IMG/VR virus record: IMGVR_UViG_3300025697_000013
Location: 22,904 to 86,903 of that record
DNA from: a virus
Direction: 5' to 3' (one strand)
DNA: 64,000 nucleotides
In this document: positions 24,124 through 32,645 of the stretch, piece after piece
Layout: each line of letters begins with the position of its first letter
Numbering within the stretch: position 1 is the stretch's first letter
Translations under genes and position numbers: made by a program
Notes under the pieces: generated by a model
Database searches by the model: none
What the model was told of the DNA's origin: nothing
The model's input: only the letters and a program-made list of their open reading frames with translations

Positions 24124-25947
24124 CTAGTGGAGATCAGTTTCCACGTCTAGCTCTGACATTCCAATTTCCCAGTGGTCCACATCCTCGGGAACCGCTGGCT
24201 CAATGAAGTTCTCGAAATGTTCCTCGGCGCGCTTCATCCATTCCACCACCATGCGCACCTTCGATTTCGTCTCAGCGTCCAGGACGACAGGGACCTCGAG
24301 GTCGAAGGAGAACTTCCCATAGAGAGCGCTCGGCCCCAGGATCCACTCCTCCGTTCCCAACTCCGACCCGTCGCCGACACCTGCGTCCCCACCGAACTCC
24401 CCGAGGGTCAACGTCGTCAGCAGCGCCGGGACCACCGTCACGGGGGTCAGGTCGAAGAGGAACCGGACCGCTGCCTCGATCCCTTCCGCCGTCCCCTTGA
24501 GGGAGAAGAAGAACCAAAGGTTCACTGCCAGCACGCGCTTCTTGCCCACGTCCAGGTCGAGCCAATGGAACGGATTCCCCATATCGGCGAGGATCAGATC
24601 CAGCCACTCCTCGGGAGCCGTGTCCGGATTCTCGAGGACCTCCGGAAACGAATCGGCGAGCATCAGCCCAAGATCCAGGGTGTCCTGCTGCACCCCGAGG
24701 ATCCGTCGCAGGTCCCCGGATAGGTCCTGCCGGCGGTCATCCGCTGTGGCAGCCCGCATGAACAGGTTGTAGCGCGGACGCCTCCCGGCCGCGGTGAACT
24801 GCACCTGCCCATCCTGGAGGCCAATCAGAACCGGGTCCTCGCTCACCAACTCATCGGGCACTGCAGCGGGATCGCCCGGGATAACCACGTTGGGAATCGG
24901 ATACGCAAGGTCCACTACGTTCTCAAGGTGCAACACGTAGAGCCCGTCCGGCGAGAGGTAGTCGTCCAGGGCGAGCACGAAGACCGTACTGCTGATCTTG
25001 GTCACCCCGACGATGTCTAAAACCCGAGCTGGCACATATCGGTCCGACCGGAGTTGCGGCACCCCGGTAATGATCCAGTTCGTAGGGTTGAGAGCGTCGG
25101 TTGCGCCGATCGGGTCCTCGGAGAGCACCGCCTCAGACATCGTCACGCGTACCGATCGGAGATCATCGGCAGAAGCCGACAGCGGGATCGGCGCGGTCTC
25201 CTCAGCGATCTGGAACTTCCAGGAGGTGTTGGTAGCGCCACCAACGCCGGTCGGAAGGATCTCGACGACCACCTCCACGACCTCGGCGGGATCGAACTCC
25301 ACCAGCCGATGAAAGTTGAACCGAACACCTGGCCCGGGGAGGGTGTCGAGATAGCCTTCCCATCCCGCCTGCCATGCGGAGCCTGTGAAAGCAATGGAGC
25401 CGTTCGCCGTGATCACTGCACCCGGGAGAGAGATCCCGGTCAGGTGGAAGGCCTCGAAGGAGATCCATCCGTCCTTGTCCGCAAACGGTGAGTTCTCCTC
25501 CGGGACCTCGTTGAGGATCACCGGTGAAGCCGCACCTGGGTTCGAGTTGGTCAGCCGCCCAAGATACAGGGACGGCAGGTAGTGGTCCTCCGCAGCGTCG
25601 AGAACCACCCCGAGGAAGTTCTCCGTATCAGTTACCCCCCCGTTGACGGGGTCGCCGGCGTCGCTCCAGATCGATCCGCTCGCCTCAGCGGTGTACCCCA
25701 CCGTCGCAGCGAGAGAGCCAACGAACGAGATCCGGAAGTGCATCCCATCGCCGAAAGCTGGGTCTTCCCCTACGCCGATAATCGTCAGCCCAGACACCGG
25801 CAGCCCAGTCGCCTGTACAAGGAGACGCCACATCGACGGGATGAGGACCGAGTGGTCCCCCTGCATCTCCATCACCTGGTCGAAGACAACCGCTACTGTG
25901 TCGGTAGCTGCCTCGTGAGACGCTGAGGTGAGAAGAGGGTTCGCCAT
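24124..25947 (-). CDS. Baseplate protein gpI-like with large N-terminal extension
   Basis: 607 aa against about 180-220 for P2 gpI. The C-terminal 200 residues carry the gpI pattern (WLDLILADMGNPF, then LWFFFSLKGTAEGIEAAVRF). The N-terminal 400 residues are beta-rich with at least two Ig/fibronectin-like stretches (VAVVFDQVMEM, LRSVRVTMSEAVL). It links baseplate wedge to fibre. The fused extension probably decorates the baseplate or binds the cell surface. Confidence 0.7.
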   Translation of the reverse strand: MANPLLTSASHEAATDTVAVVFDQVMEMQGDHSVLIPSMWRLLVQATGLPVSGLTIIGVGEDPAFGDGMHFRISFVGSLAATVGYTAEASGSIWSDAGDPVNGGVTDTENFLGVVLDAAEDHYLPSLYLGRLTNSNPGAASPVILNEVPEENSPFADKDGWISFEAFHLTGISLPGAVITANGSIAFTGSAWQAGWEGYLDTLPGPGVRFNFHRLVEFDPAEVVEVVVEILPTGVGGATNTSWKFQIAEETAPIPLSASADDLRSVRVTMSEAVLSEDPIGATDALNPTNWIITGVPQLRSDRYVPARVLDIVGVTKISSTVFVLALDDYLSPDGLYVLHLENVVDLAYPIPNVVIPGDPAAVPDELVSEDPVLIGLQDGQVQFTAAGRRPRYNLFMRAATADDRRQDLSGDLRRILGVQQDTLDLGLMLADSFPEVLENPDTAPEEWLDLILADMGNPFHWLDLDVGKKRVLAVNLWFFFSLKGTAEGIEAAVRFLFDLTPVTVVPALLTTLTLGEFGGDAGVGDGSELGTEEWILGPSALYGKFSFDLEVPVVLDAETKSKVRMVVEWMKRAEEHFENFIEPAVPEDVDHWEIGMSELDVETDLH

Positions 25948-25953
25948 TGGATC

Positions 25954-26394
25954 TTATCCTTCGAGTTGCAGGCGCATGGTGATATCGTGGTCGCCGGCCA
26001 GGTCCTCGACGTAGATCTGCCGGCGGGTGAAGAACGCCTCCGTCCCGGGCGCTGGCTGGTGCCGATACCGCTCCACCGAATCCAGAAGGACAACCAGGGT
26101 CCAGTAGAGCCCGTCCGCGTTCACAGGCGCCTGCTGAAAATGGTACCCGAAGGTGATGACCTCGGTATCGGACAGGTCCGCTGTCTGCTCAACCTGAACG
26201 ACCTCCCCAGCGAATGCGGCCACAACGTCCACCGCTACCCGACGGCTCCCAAGCACCATCACGAACTCGCTCCCCGCCTGGCTCACGAACGCACCGTCTG
26301 GCCCCGTACCAGAGCGCACAGGCCATCCTGCCGAAGCAGCGGCAATACGCCCCTGGAGGATGCCCTTGGCTGCGAGGGGGCCTGGCTGCGCCAC
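25954..26394 (-). CDS. Hypothetical tail/baseplate protein, 146 aa
   Basis: Unrecognised, beta-rich protein (EFVMVLGSRRVAVDVV; EVITFGYHFQQ; LYWTLVVLLDSVERY). Lies inside the baseplate-fibre block between a 230-aa structural protein and gpI-like gene, with short gaps, so it is likely structural. Confidence 0.55.
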   Translation of the reverse strand: MAQPGPLAAKGILQGRIAAASAGWPVRSGTGPDGAFVSQAGSEFVMVLGSRRVAVDVVAAFAGEVVQVEQTADLSDTEVITFGYHFQQAPVNADGLYWTLVVLLDSVERYRHQPAPGTEAFFTRRQIYVEDLAGDHDITMRLQLEG

Positions 26395-26403
26395 TGGGTC
26401 CTC

Positions 26404-27096
26404 CTAGAGCTGGCGGTAGAGTTGCACGTGGTCCACGGCGCCACGACGGGTCACGTCGGTCGCGGCGAATCCGTAGCCAGATCGACCAGAGGTGAACGGC
26501 GCGCTGCCGGTGGCAATGCCGAGATTGTCGTCGATGAAATCTGCCATGCCCGGGATGACCTCCCACACCGGAACACCGACGTCGTTGACCGTCAGATCGT
26601 TCTTCCACATCTTCAGGAGCACGTCGTCGTTTGGCTGCCGGATAATGTCGATACGCAGGTGAGCCCAGGTGGCTATCGCCACAGACTCGTCGCTGACCCG
26701 CATGACCTTCGGATCGGCGGGCTCCGGAACCCCTGTGATGATGGCCCCTTTGGCCAAGATGATCTTCGCCGGATTGCTGTCGCTGAGGCCAAAGAGATAC
26801 GCGTTGTCCGCTATGTCCGGGCCCTGCGCACAGGCAATCAAGAACGTCGAAAATCCGATCGTCCCGCCAGAGGTGTGCCGCAGGAGCGCCCCGTTGAGGC
26901 GACACCCGTTTATGTGCGGCGCGAAGTTCACCAGGTTGGTGAAGAGCGCGGACGCTCCCGAGACAATCTGGAGGCTGTTGAACCCGTAGACGTAGCTCCC
27001 GCCACCAGCCGGAGGAGTGAAGCCCGCTGTGGCCCCGCGATCCAAGACCGCCGGATCCAAACTGTTCGTGAAGACTGTCCAATCTGCTGCACCCAT
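26404..27096 (-). CDS. Putative structural protein, lectin-like, 230 aa
   Basis: Unrecognised. Beta-strand-rich, with aromatic/Gly patches (GGGSYVYGFNSLQIVSG; GTIGFSTFLIACAQ; WAHLRIDIIRQ) resembling jelly-roll or concanavalin-like folds found in phage adhesins. Between baseplate J/repeat protein and the gpI gene; may be an adhesin or carbohydrate binder. Confidence 0.5.
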   Translation of the reverse strand: MGAADWTVFTNSLDPAVLDRGATAGFTPPAGGGSYVYGFNSLQIVSGASALFTNLVNFAPHINGCRLNGALLRHTSGGTIGFSTFLIACAQGPDIADNAYLFGLSDSNPAKIILAKGAIITGVPEPADPKVMRVSDESVAIATWAHLRIDIIRQPNDDVLLKMWKNDLTVNDVGVPVWEVIPGMADFIDDNLGIATGSAPFTSGRSGYGFAATDVTRRGAVDHVQLYRQL

Positions 27097-27105
27097 GGCG
27101 TCCCC

Positions 27106-27678
27106 CTACATCGTTGTCATCTGATCTTCCGGATCGGTCCAGAAGGTCAGGATATTGAAGCTCTCCCACAGGGAGGGTCCTTCGTAGATCGCACTGGTCG
27201 CGGGGAATATGCTGCCGTCAGCAATTCGCTCGAAGTCCTCGTAGATCTGCGTGCCACCGAAGACGTCGTCCGCGTAGAGAGCACCGGCAATAGCGAACCC
27301 ACTCGGTACCAGTTCGAAGTCCTCCACGGGCTGCGTCCCGCCGAGAACCTCATCCACGTACTCCGCTCCCTCGATCCCCACCAGGTTATCATAGAACCAC
27401 GCGCCGGCCGGCCACTCGGCCTCGAAGTCCTCGACTCGGTCGTCCGGATCATCGTGATCGTTTTGAGTGTACTCAGCCAATTCAGACAGCATCGGATCAG
27501 CCACTGCCTCAACTGAGAATGTGTCCCGGCAAGTCACGACAAGATCCCCGGCGACCGGCGGGTCCGTCTCGGTGTACTCAGCGCAGTACTCGCCTTTGGG
27601 AATCCCCGAGAGCACCCACGCGTCGGCGTCCCCGGGACCGGGCCCGCCCACGCTCCAGTCGCCGTTGAGGACAGCCAT
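27106..27678 (-). CDS. Acidic repeat protein, 190 aa
   Basis: Residues about 78-175 contain three to four units with the core VEDFE or YEDFE, the middle two nearly matching: AEYVDEVLGGTQPVEDFE and ALYADDVFGGTQIYEDFE. Very acidic. The start shares one base with the baseplate J stop (TGATG). Probably a structural spacer or adhesin of the baseplate; no family recognised. Confidence 0.6.
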   Translation of the reverse strand: MAVLNGDWSVGGPGPGDADAWVLSGIPKGEYCAEYTETDPPVAGDLVVTCRDTFSVEAVADPMLSELAEYTQNDHDDPDDRVEDFEAEWPAGAWFYDNLVGIEGAEYVDEVLGGTQPVEDFELVPSGFAIAGALYADDVFGGTQIYEDFERIADGSIFPATSAIYEGPSLWESFNILTFWTDPEDQMTTM

Positions 27679-29195
27679 CAAATCGCCAGCCCTGTGTCGC
27701 CATCGATGAGCGTCAGCGTTCCGAGCTTCGGGAACTCGCGCAGTGTCAGGACCACGTCGTCGATGGGAATGAAGTCGTCCTCCTCGACCTTGCGGACCCC
27801 AGAGGCGAGCTTCACCGTGGTGTAGATGTCTCCCCATGTGAGAGCAGGATCGGGATCTCCATCCACGTCGAGGTAGTAGTACCCGAAGTTGATCGCGTCG
27901 TTCACCGTCCCGTCCGAGTCGTTCGGCCGGAAGAGCGCCTGCAGCGCAGCCAGAATATTGGCCCGCGCCACAGAGGGAGTGGTGCCCTGGTGCAACCACA
28001 CCCGGGCAGTGATGTCCACCGTCTTGAAAATCGCAGCCTGCACCTGGAAATCGAAGGTGGCGGGCCATGGATAGTTGTCTTCGAGGTAGGTGTAGGCCTG
28101 CAAAATCAGCACAGCAGAAGCTGTCTCTGCCTCTGTCGAGTTGGGCATGATGTAGAGGATCCCGGAGTTCTCGTCAACCGTCGAATCGATGTCCGAGACA
28201 GCCATGAAGACCCGGCCCACCGTCGGCATCCGAAGCGCGTTCACCTCGTAGTCCTCGCGCCCCACGCAGCGGGTCAGCGCCGTGGCGTAGAGCGGAATCA
28301 GTGCCTTGCCCATCTCTTTGGACATCATGTTCCCGCCGCCGTCGGCGTCCGTGGTGTTGGTGACAGCGAGCCGCACCGGCGTCGAATCCACGTCAGCGAT
28401 GGAGTCCACCAGCCTCGTGAGCATCCCGGCGACCACCTGGTTCCCGTCGCTCCCGCCACCGGTGCGGTAGGAGACGGCGATGTTCCCGGTGGGAATCGCT
28501 CCGGTGATGTCGTTCCCGAAGAGCATCCTCGCCTTGCCGTTCGCGTCCACCTTCCGGGTGAAGTAGAGGTCCGAGCTGATCGCCAGTGCCAGGGCCGAGG
28601 TCCTCGTGAATGCCCCGTTCCCGGCGATGACCGTTTCGGAGTCATCGAGGTAGGGAGTGTTGGGAAGCTCGATCTGCTGCCAGGCCCGGCCCGTGGACGT
28701 GTAGTTCGCCGTGTGCAAGACGCTGTGGGACGCTGCCACATCAACGGTCGAATTCCCGGCGATCAAGGTGGCGTCTGCGGTCGTCGAGAATGTCAACGGA
28801 TCGGTCAGGCCCGCGGTCCGGACTTTCGTCCCTGCGGGAATCAGGATGTCCTTCGCGTGCGTCCCCCCGCCCTTGATGGAAAATTGCAGCGTGGTAATGG
28901 CCGCCGACGCCCCGGGGAGAGCGAAGCCGATCGCCCCTGCCTTCGCCACGATGGACCTCCGCAGACGCGCCGTCGCGTACTTCGACTCCAGGCTTTCGTT
29001 GTCCGTCCGGCAGACGACGATCTCGCCCGCGTGGAACATCGCCTCAAGGATCAGGGTCTCGATCCCGGGGATCAGAGCCAGATTCGGAAACGCCTGCTGG
29101 ACGAGCGCCATAATCCTGGCCCGCATGGAGTCGTAGTCCAGGCTCGTGAAGTCCGGAAACGGATCAGGGACATAGAGCGGGGTTGGCTGTGGCAT
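27678..29195 (-). CDS. Baseplate J-like protein
   Basis: 505 aa, usual size. Typical Baseplate_J pattern: N-terminal FTSLDYDSMRARIMALVQ, RRSIVAKAGAIGFALPGA, central SYRTGGGSDGNQVVAG, C-terminal region with the YLDVDGDPDPALTWGDIY loop. Forms the baseplate wedge rim together with gpI and gp25-like. Gene order gp25-J-(repeat)-I agrees. Confidence 0.9.
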   Translation of the reverse strand: MPQPTPLYVPDPFPDFTSLDYDSMRARIMALVQQAFPNLALIPGIETLILEAMFHAGEIVVCRTDNESLESKYATARLRRSIVAKAGAIGFALPGASAAITTLQFSIKGGGTHAKDILIPAGTKVRTAGLTDPLTFSTTADATLIAGNSTVDVAASHSVLHTANYTSTGRAWQQIELPNTPYLDDSETVIAGNGAFTRTSALALAISSDLYFTRKVDANGKARMLFGNDITGAIPTGNIAVSYRTGGGSDGNQVVAGMLTRLVDSIADVDSTPVRLAVTNTTDADGGGNMMSKEMGKALIPLYATALTRCVGREDYEVNALRMPTVGRVFMAVSDIDSTVDENSGILYIMPNSTEAETASAVLILQAYTYLEDNYPWPATFDFQVQAAIFKTVDITARVWLHQGTTPSVARANILAALQALFRPNDSDGTVNDAINFGYYYLDVDGDPDPALTWGDIYTTVKLASGVRKVEEDDFIPIDDVVLTLREFPKLGTLTLIDGDTGLAI

Positions 29196-29198
29196 CGG

Positions 29199-29615
29199 TC
29201 AAACCTCCAACTCGAACTCGCCGTTTAGGGTGCGCTCCACGGGGGCCCCGGTCATCACTCGCGCCAGCGCCGCGCCGACCGCCCACCGGATGGTGATGAA
29301 AAAGGACGGCCCGGTGGTGCGATACGACGATCGGATCCGAACCCCTGGAAGGTCGCGATCGAGGGCGTCCAGGATGTAGTGCTGTGCGAGTTCCGCGGTG
29401 GCGATGGAACGACCCCGCCGGTGCTTCAGAAGATGCGTCTTCGTCCCGCGTGTCGGATCCCAGGGGGTCTCTCCGACGCTGCGAGGTGTACTGCAACGCG
29501 TGTTCGTCACCCGACGGATTGCCTGCTGAATGATGGTTGTGGCAGTCCTGGTCTGAGCCCATCCCTTCCCGTGAGCCCGAAACGGCATCCTCAGTACTAC
29601 GAGTTGACCAGCCAT
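29199..29615 (-). CDS. Baseplate wedge protein, gp25/gpW-like
   Basis: 138 aa. The GPW/gp25 core is seen in TPWDPTRGTKTHLLKHRRGR and ATAELAQHYILDAL. An N-terminal 35-residue extension is basic. ATG 29615 is used because GAGGTG lies 7 nt upstream; upstream in-frame codons lack a ribosome site. Connects the sheath to the wedge. Confidence 0.75.
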   Translation of the reverse strand: MAGQLVVLRMPFRAHGKGWAQTRTATTIIQQAIRRVTNTRCSTPRSVGETPWDPTRGTKTHLLKHRRGRSIATAELAQHYILDALDRDLPGVRIRSSYRTTGPSFFITIRWAVGAALARVMTGAPVERTLNGEFELEV

Positions 29616-29667
29616 TCTTATCACCTCAGACGCAATCCTACAGGAACACACGGCCCTCGCACAACCC

Positions 29668-30207
29668 CTAGATGGGGTCGGTCCCGGCGGCGACCGGGCG
29701 TCCCCGGATTGTCACGAGCGGAGCGTCGATGTCAATCTGCCCCACAGAATCCAGGAGCAACTTCGTGATCCCAGAGAGCCTCACGGTGCCTGCCTTCCCG
29801 TCCATGTCCAGGATCTCAGTTCCGTCGGTGGACCGAAGCGTTGCCCGCGGGGAGTCGGTCCTCTCGTCCACGATCAGGACGAACGAGTCCCATTTGAAAA
29901 CCTGCACCTCCGGGTACCCATCCATGGCCTCGTCCGGGAGATCGTCGTCGCCGAATCCAGCAGGCATGTACCAAGGGTAGTCAGGGTTGTTTCCGGCGAA
30001 CCAGACTGCAACTACGTCCCCCTCTTTCAGGTTCCACGCCTGCCCACGCTTCCGCCCACCGAACCCGAGTGGCCGCGCCCAGCCAGTTGGCTCGGCGATC
30101 CCGGGGAGGAACACCTGCACCCGCTTCTGCTTATCGGGATCGTCGACGCTCCAGACCTCGCCGACCTTCATCCCCGCCAAGTGCTCGTTGTGCATTCCGC
30201 CTGCCAT
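29668..30207 (-). CDS. Baseplate spike assembly protein gpV-like
   Basis: 179 aa. OB-fold N-terminal half (MKVGEVWSVDDPDKQKRVQVFLPG; GDVVAVWFAGNNPDYPWYMP) and a C-terminal beta-helix-like end (ILDMDGKAGTVRLSG; IDIDAPLVTIRG), the gpV/gp5 spike plan. It tips the tail tube and pierces the envelope. Starts within a TGATG overlap with the gpD-like gene. Confidence 0.85.
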   Translation of the reverse strand: MAGGMHNEHLAGMKVGEVWSVDDPDKQKRVQVFLPGIAEPTGWARPLGFGGRKRGQAWNLKEGDVVAVWFAGNNPDYPWYMPAGFGDDDLPDEAMDGYPEVQVFKWDSFVLIVDERTDSPRATLRSTDGTEILDMDGKAGTVRLSGITKLLLDSVGQIDIDAPLVTIRGRPVAAGTDPI

Positions 30208-31676
30208 CACTTTTGCCTATACTCCGTCACGGTCTGGCCGCTCTCGAAATCAACAGCCTCGAACTCCTCGACACCTGGGTTCGCTGACTGCCCGGTCTGC
30301 TCGCCAATATTGTACGCAGTCCCCTCCGGAGTCGGCGGCCCCATAAATTCGTCGCCGGTGCTAGACTCCTTCCCGGCGGTCTTCACCTTCGCTGGTCCGG
30401 CCGCCCGCTTGAGGCCGTCGGAATTGAGCTTCAGGATTGTCTTGTATCCGCCTCCGCCCTTCCGGTGATGGACGCAATTCTCCACATAATACTTCCCGGA
30501 AAACATCGGCACGCCAGGGACATGGAGTCCGATCACCTGCCGGGCCTCCCGCTCCGGTTCGCCGATGATCGTGAGCGTGGCCTTCACCACCTGCCGGCGG
30601 GCCTCCTGGTACGCTGCCCTGGCGATCCTGCGGGCCTCGGTCCTGGACCCCATGGGCAAGGCAATCACGCGTTCCTGGGTAGCTCGGTCGACCTCCTCTG
30701 TGAGTTTTGCACCGCCCTTGAGGGTAGTGGTCGTCTCACCGGTCTCGAGATCGACCTCCTCAAGCAGCGTTGGTGTCGGTGCCGCCGAGGTGGACGGAGC
30801 AAGGGTCACTCCGTACGCGTCGTGCAGGACATCGATGATCGCCTCCGGGAGCTCCCGCAGCGCGAGTTGATTCTCGGTGACGAACTCGCTGTCGTCGACG
30901 TCCCCGTCGTAGCCCACGGGAGAGTAGCCCCCGGTGGTAGGGAGGTCCGTCACTGTTTCGTTGTCAGCGACCTCCTCGATCACCTCCCTGGTCCGCGGGT
31001 CGTAGGTCCGCACCCGGACCCGGGCCGGGATGGTGGACACGTCGGACTCGGGAGCAAAACTCAGCACCCGCGCATTGCTCCCACCGATGTGGTAGACGTA
31101 CACATCGACGGGATCCTTGTCTGCCGGGCGCGGCTTCCAGTGGATACCATCGGGGTCCATCCAGAACTCGAACCCCTCCCGCCTGGCCAACCAAGTCAAA
31201 AACTGGGCGTCGGTCATCCGGGCCTGCACGACGTGATCGAAGACCTCGTCTGTCTTCTGGATATCCTGCATCGAGAATGAGTACCCAAGCTCGTCGGCGA
31301 TCTGGGCCACCACGTCGGAGCGCCGGATGCCCTCCCAGGTGCGCGTCTTCGTATCAGCGTGGGCCAGGATCTTCCTGCCGAGCAGCTCCAGACTCAAGCG
31401 CTTGAACCCAGTGACCTTCTTCAACTCGAAGTGCCACTCCCGACTGAGCCGCCCGGGGTAGCCCCACCGGCAACCGAGGATCATCCCCTGCACCAACCAC
31501 TTAGAGAGAGGCGGAGCGAAGCAACGGAGGTCCCCGTTGTCGATGACGAACTTGGCAGTGTCCACCTTGCGCTCGTCGTCCTCGACTCGGAAGTCTAGTA
31601 GCGGCAACGGGAACGCCTCCGTCTCGCCGGAACGGCGGACGGCCCGGATCACGAGGATGGGGGCGTCAGGGTTCAC
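30207..31676 (-). CDS. Baseplate hub protein gpD-like (late control D)
   Basis: 489 aa. Phage_GPD pattern: KVDTAKFVIDNGD, GMILGCRWGYPG, TWEGIRRSDVVAQIADELGYS, then a WLARREGFEFWMDPDGIHW lysozyme-like tail-hub segment and a C-terminal IGLHVPGVPMFSGKYYVENC. Forms the trimeric hub under the tube and holds the gpV spike. Confidence 0.85.
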   Translation of the reverse strand: MNPDAPILVIRAVRRSGETEAFPLPLLDFRVEDDERKVDTAKFVIDNGDLRCFAPPLSKWLVQGMILGCRWGYPGRLSREWHFELKKVTGFKRLSLELLGRKILAHADTKTRTWEGIRRSDVVAQIADELGYSFSMQDIQKTDEVFDHVVQARMTDAQFLTWLARREGFEFWMDPDGIHWKPRPADKDPVDVYVYHIGGSNARVLSFAPESDVSTIPARVRVRTYDPRTREVIEEVADNETVTDLPTTGGYSPVGYDGDVDDSEFVTENQLALRELPEAIIDVLHDAYGVTLAPSTSAAPTPTLLEEVDLETGETTTTLKGGAKLTEEVDRATQERVIALPMGSRTEARRIARAAYQEARRQVVKATLTIIGEPEREARQVIGLHVPGVPMFSGKYYVENCVHHRKGGGGYKTILKLNSDGLKRAAGPAKVKTAGKESSTGDEFMGPPTPEGTAYNIGEQTGQSANPGVEEFEAVDFESGQTVTEYRQK

Positions 31677-32035
31677 TAGATCCCAGCGATGCTCACGGTC
31701 TGCCGGCTCCGCATCAGGTCGGGGACAGCATCCTCAGCGGGGGCGTAGACCACTCGGCTTGCCTCGATCAGTTCGACCGGATCCACCGCGGGCGTCGGCT
31801 GAAAATCCATCAGCAACCAGACGAGGACCGTTCCCCCCCGAGGATAGTCGGGGAACGATCGAGCGGCGAGCTGGTACCATGTCTCCCCACCTCTGACCGG
31901 GATCACACGGGTGCCTGGCAGGTCCCGGTACCCAACAGGATCAGGGAGATCAAGGTATCTGATGTCCCCGCGCTTCGGATCTGTGATGATGCGAGCGCGG
32001 TACCCGATGTAGCGGCTCCATGCTCGAGGTCCCAT
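31676..32035 (-). CDS. LysM-like tail protein (gpX type)
   Basis: 119 aa. The segment VIPVRGGETWYQLAARSFPDYPRG resembles a LysM/gpX motif, followed by a hydrophobic strand LVWLLMDFQ. ATG 32035 shares bases with the preceding stop (TGATG), which fixes the start. In contractile phages this protein joins the hub to the tube-initiator. Confidence 0.65.
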   Translation of the reverse strand: MGPRAWSRYIGYRARIITDPKRGDIRYLDLPDPVGYRDLPGTRVIPVRGGETWYQLAARSFPDYPRGGTVLVWLLMDFQPTPAVDPVELIEASRVVYAPAEDAVPDLMRSRQTVSIAGI

Positions 32036-32640
32036 CAGAACGCAACCTCCCCCGGCCACAGCAGACCCGTCTCGCGGACCTCCTCAGAAGAGACCCGGCT
32101 GCCACGGATCCCGGTGACCTGCATCTGAGCCCTTGAGACCATCGATCGAAGGTCTGTGTTTCGGAACTGGATCCGCCTGATCACCACCCGCTCGACCCGC
32201 ACGACCATGCTGACCTCGTTCGGCCAGATCACCAGCACCCGCGGGGGGGCGCTCGAGTGGACCGTCGACGCCATCTCGGCTGGGTACACCAGGCTCAACA
32301 GGAATCGCTGGATCTCCTGGATATCTCGCAAGAATCCGCTACCAGGTTCGTTCTCGACAGCCTTCAGCCAGAGCAGCAAATCGATGGGGAAGGACGGACT
32401 CTCGGTCCCCTCGTAGTGCATCCGGCTTGTGGTGTGTCCGATGGGCAGGAGCTTCGCCCACTTCGCTACCACCGTCGTCACCAACTCGGTCGGGTTGAAC
32501 GGCACCTCGAACTCGTCCCCACTGGCCATGTCCACCAGCAGGAGCTTCGGCTTCACGTTGGCCGTCGTTTTGAACGTCATCCCCATCGCCTCGAGGACTG
32601 CCTGCTGGATGACGGATTCCTGCTCCTCAATCGTAGGCAT
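32035..32640 (-). CDS. LysM-associated tube initiator / gp53-like protein
   Basis: 201 aa. Contains KLLLVDMASGDEFEVPFNPTE and PRVLVIWPNEVSMVVRVERV, typical of the CIS-tube/gp53 family that caps the tube base. Sits between tape measure and gpX/gpD genes, its standard place. Confidence 0.75.
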   Translation of the reverse strand: MPTIEEQESVIQQAVLEAMGMTFKTTANVKPKLLLVDMASGDEFEVPFNPTELVTTVVAKWAKLLPIGHTTSRMHYEGTESPSFPIDLLLWLKAVENEPGSGFLRDIQEIQRFLLSLVYPAEMASTVHSSAPPRVLVIWPNEVSMVVRVERVVIRRIQFRNTDLRSMVSRAQMQVTGIRGSRVSSEEVRETGLLWPGEVAF

Positions 32641-32645
32641 CGCTG

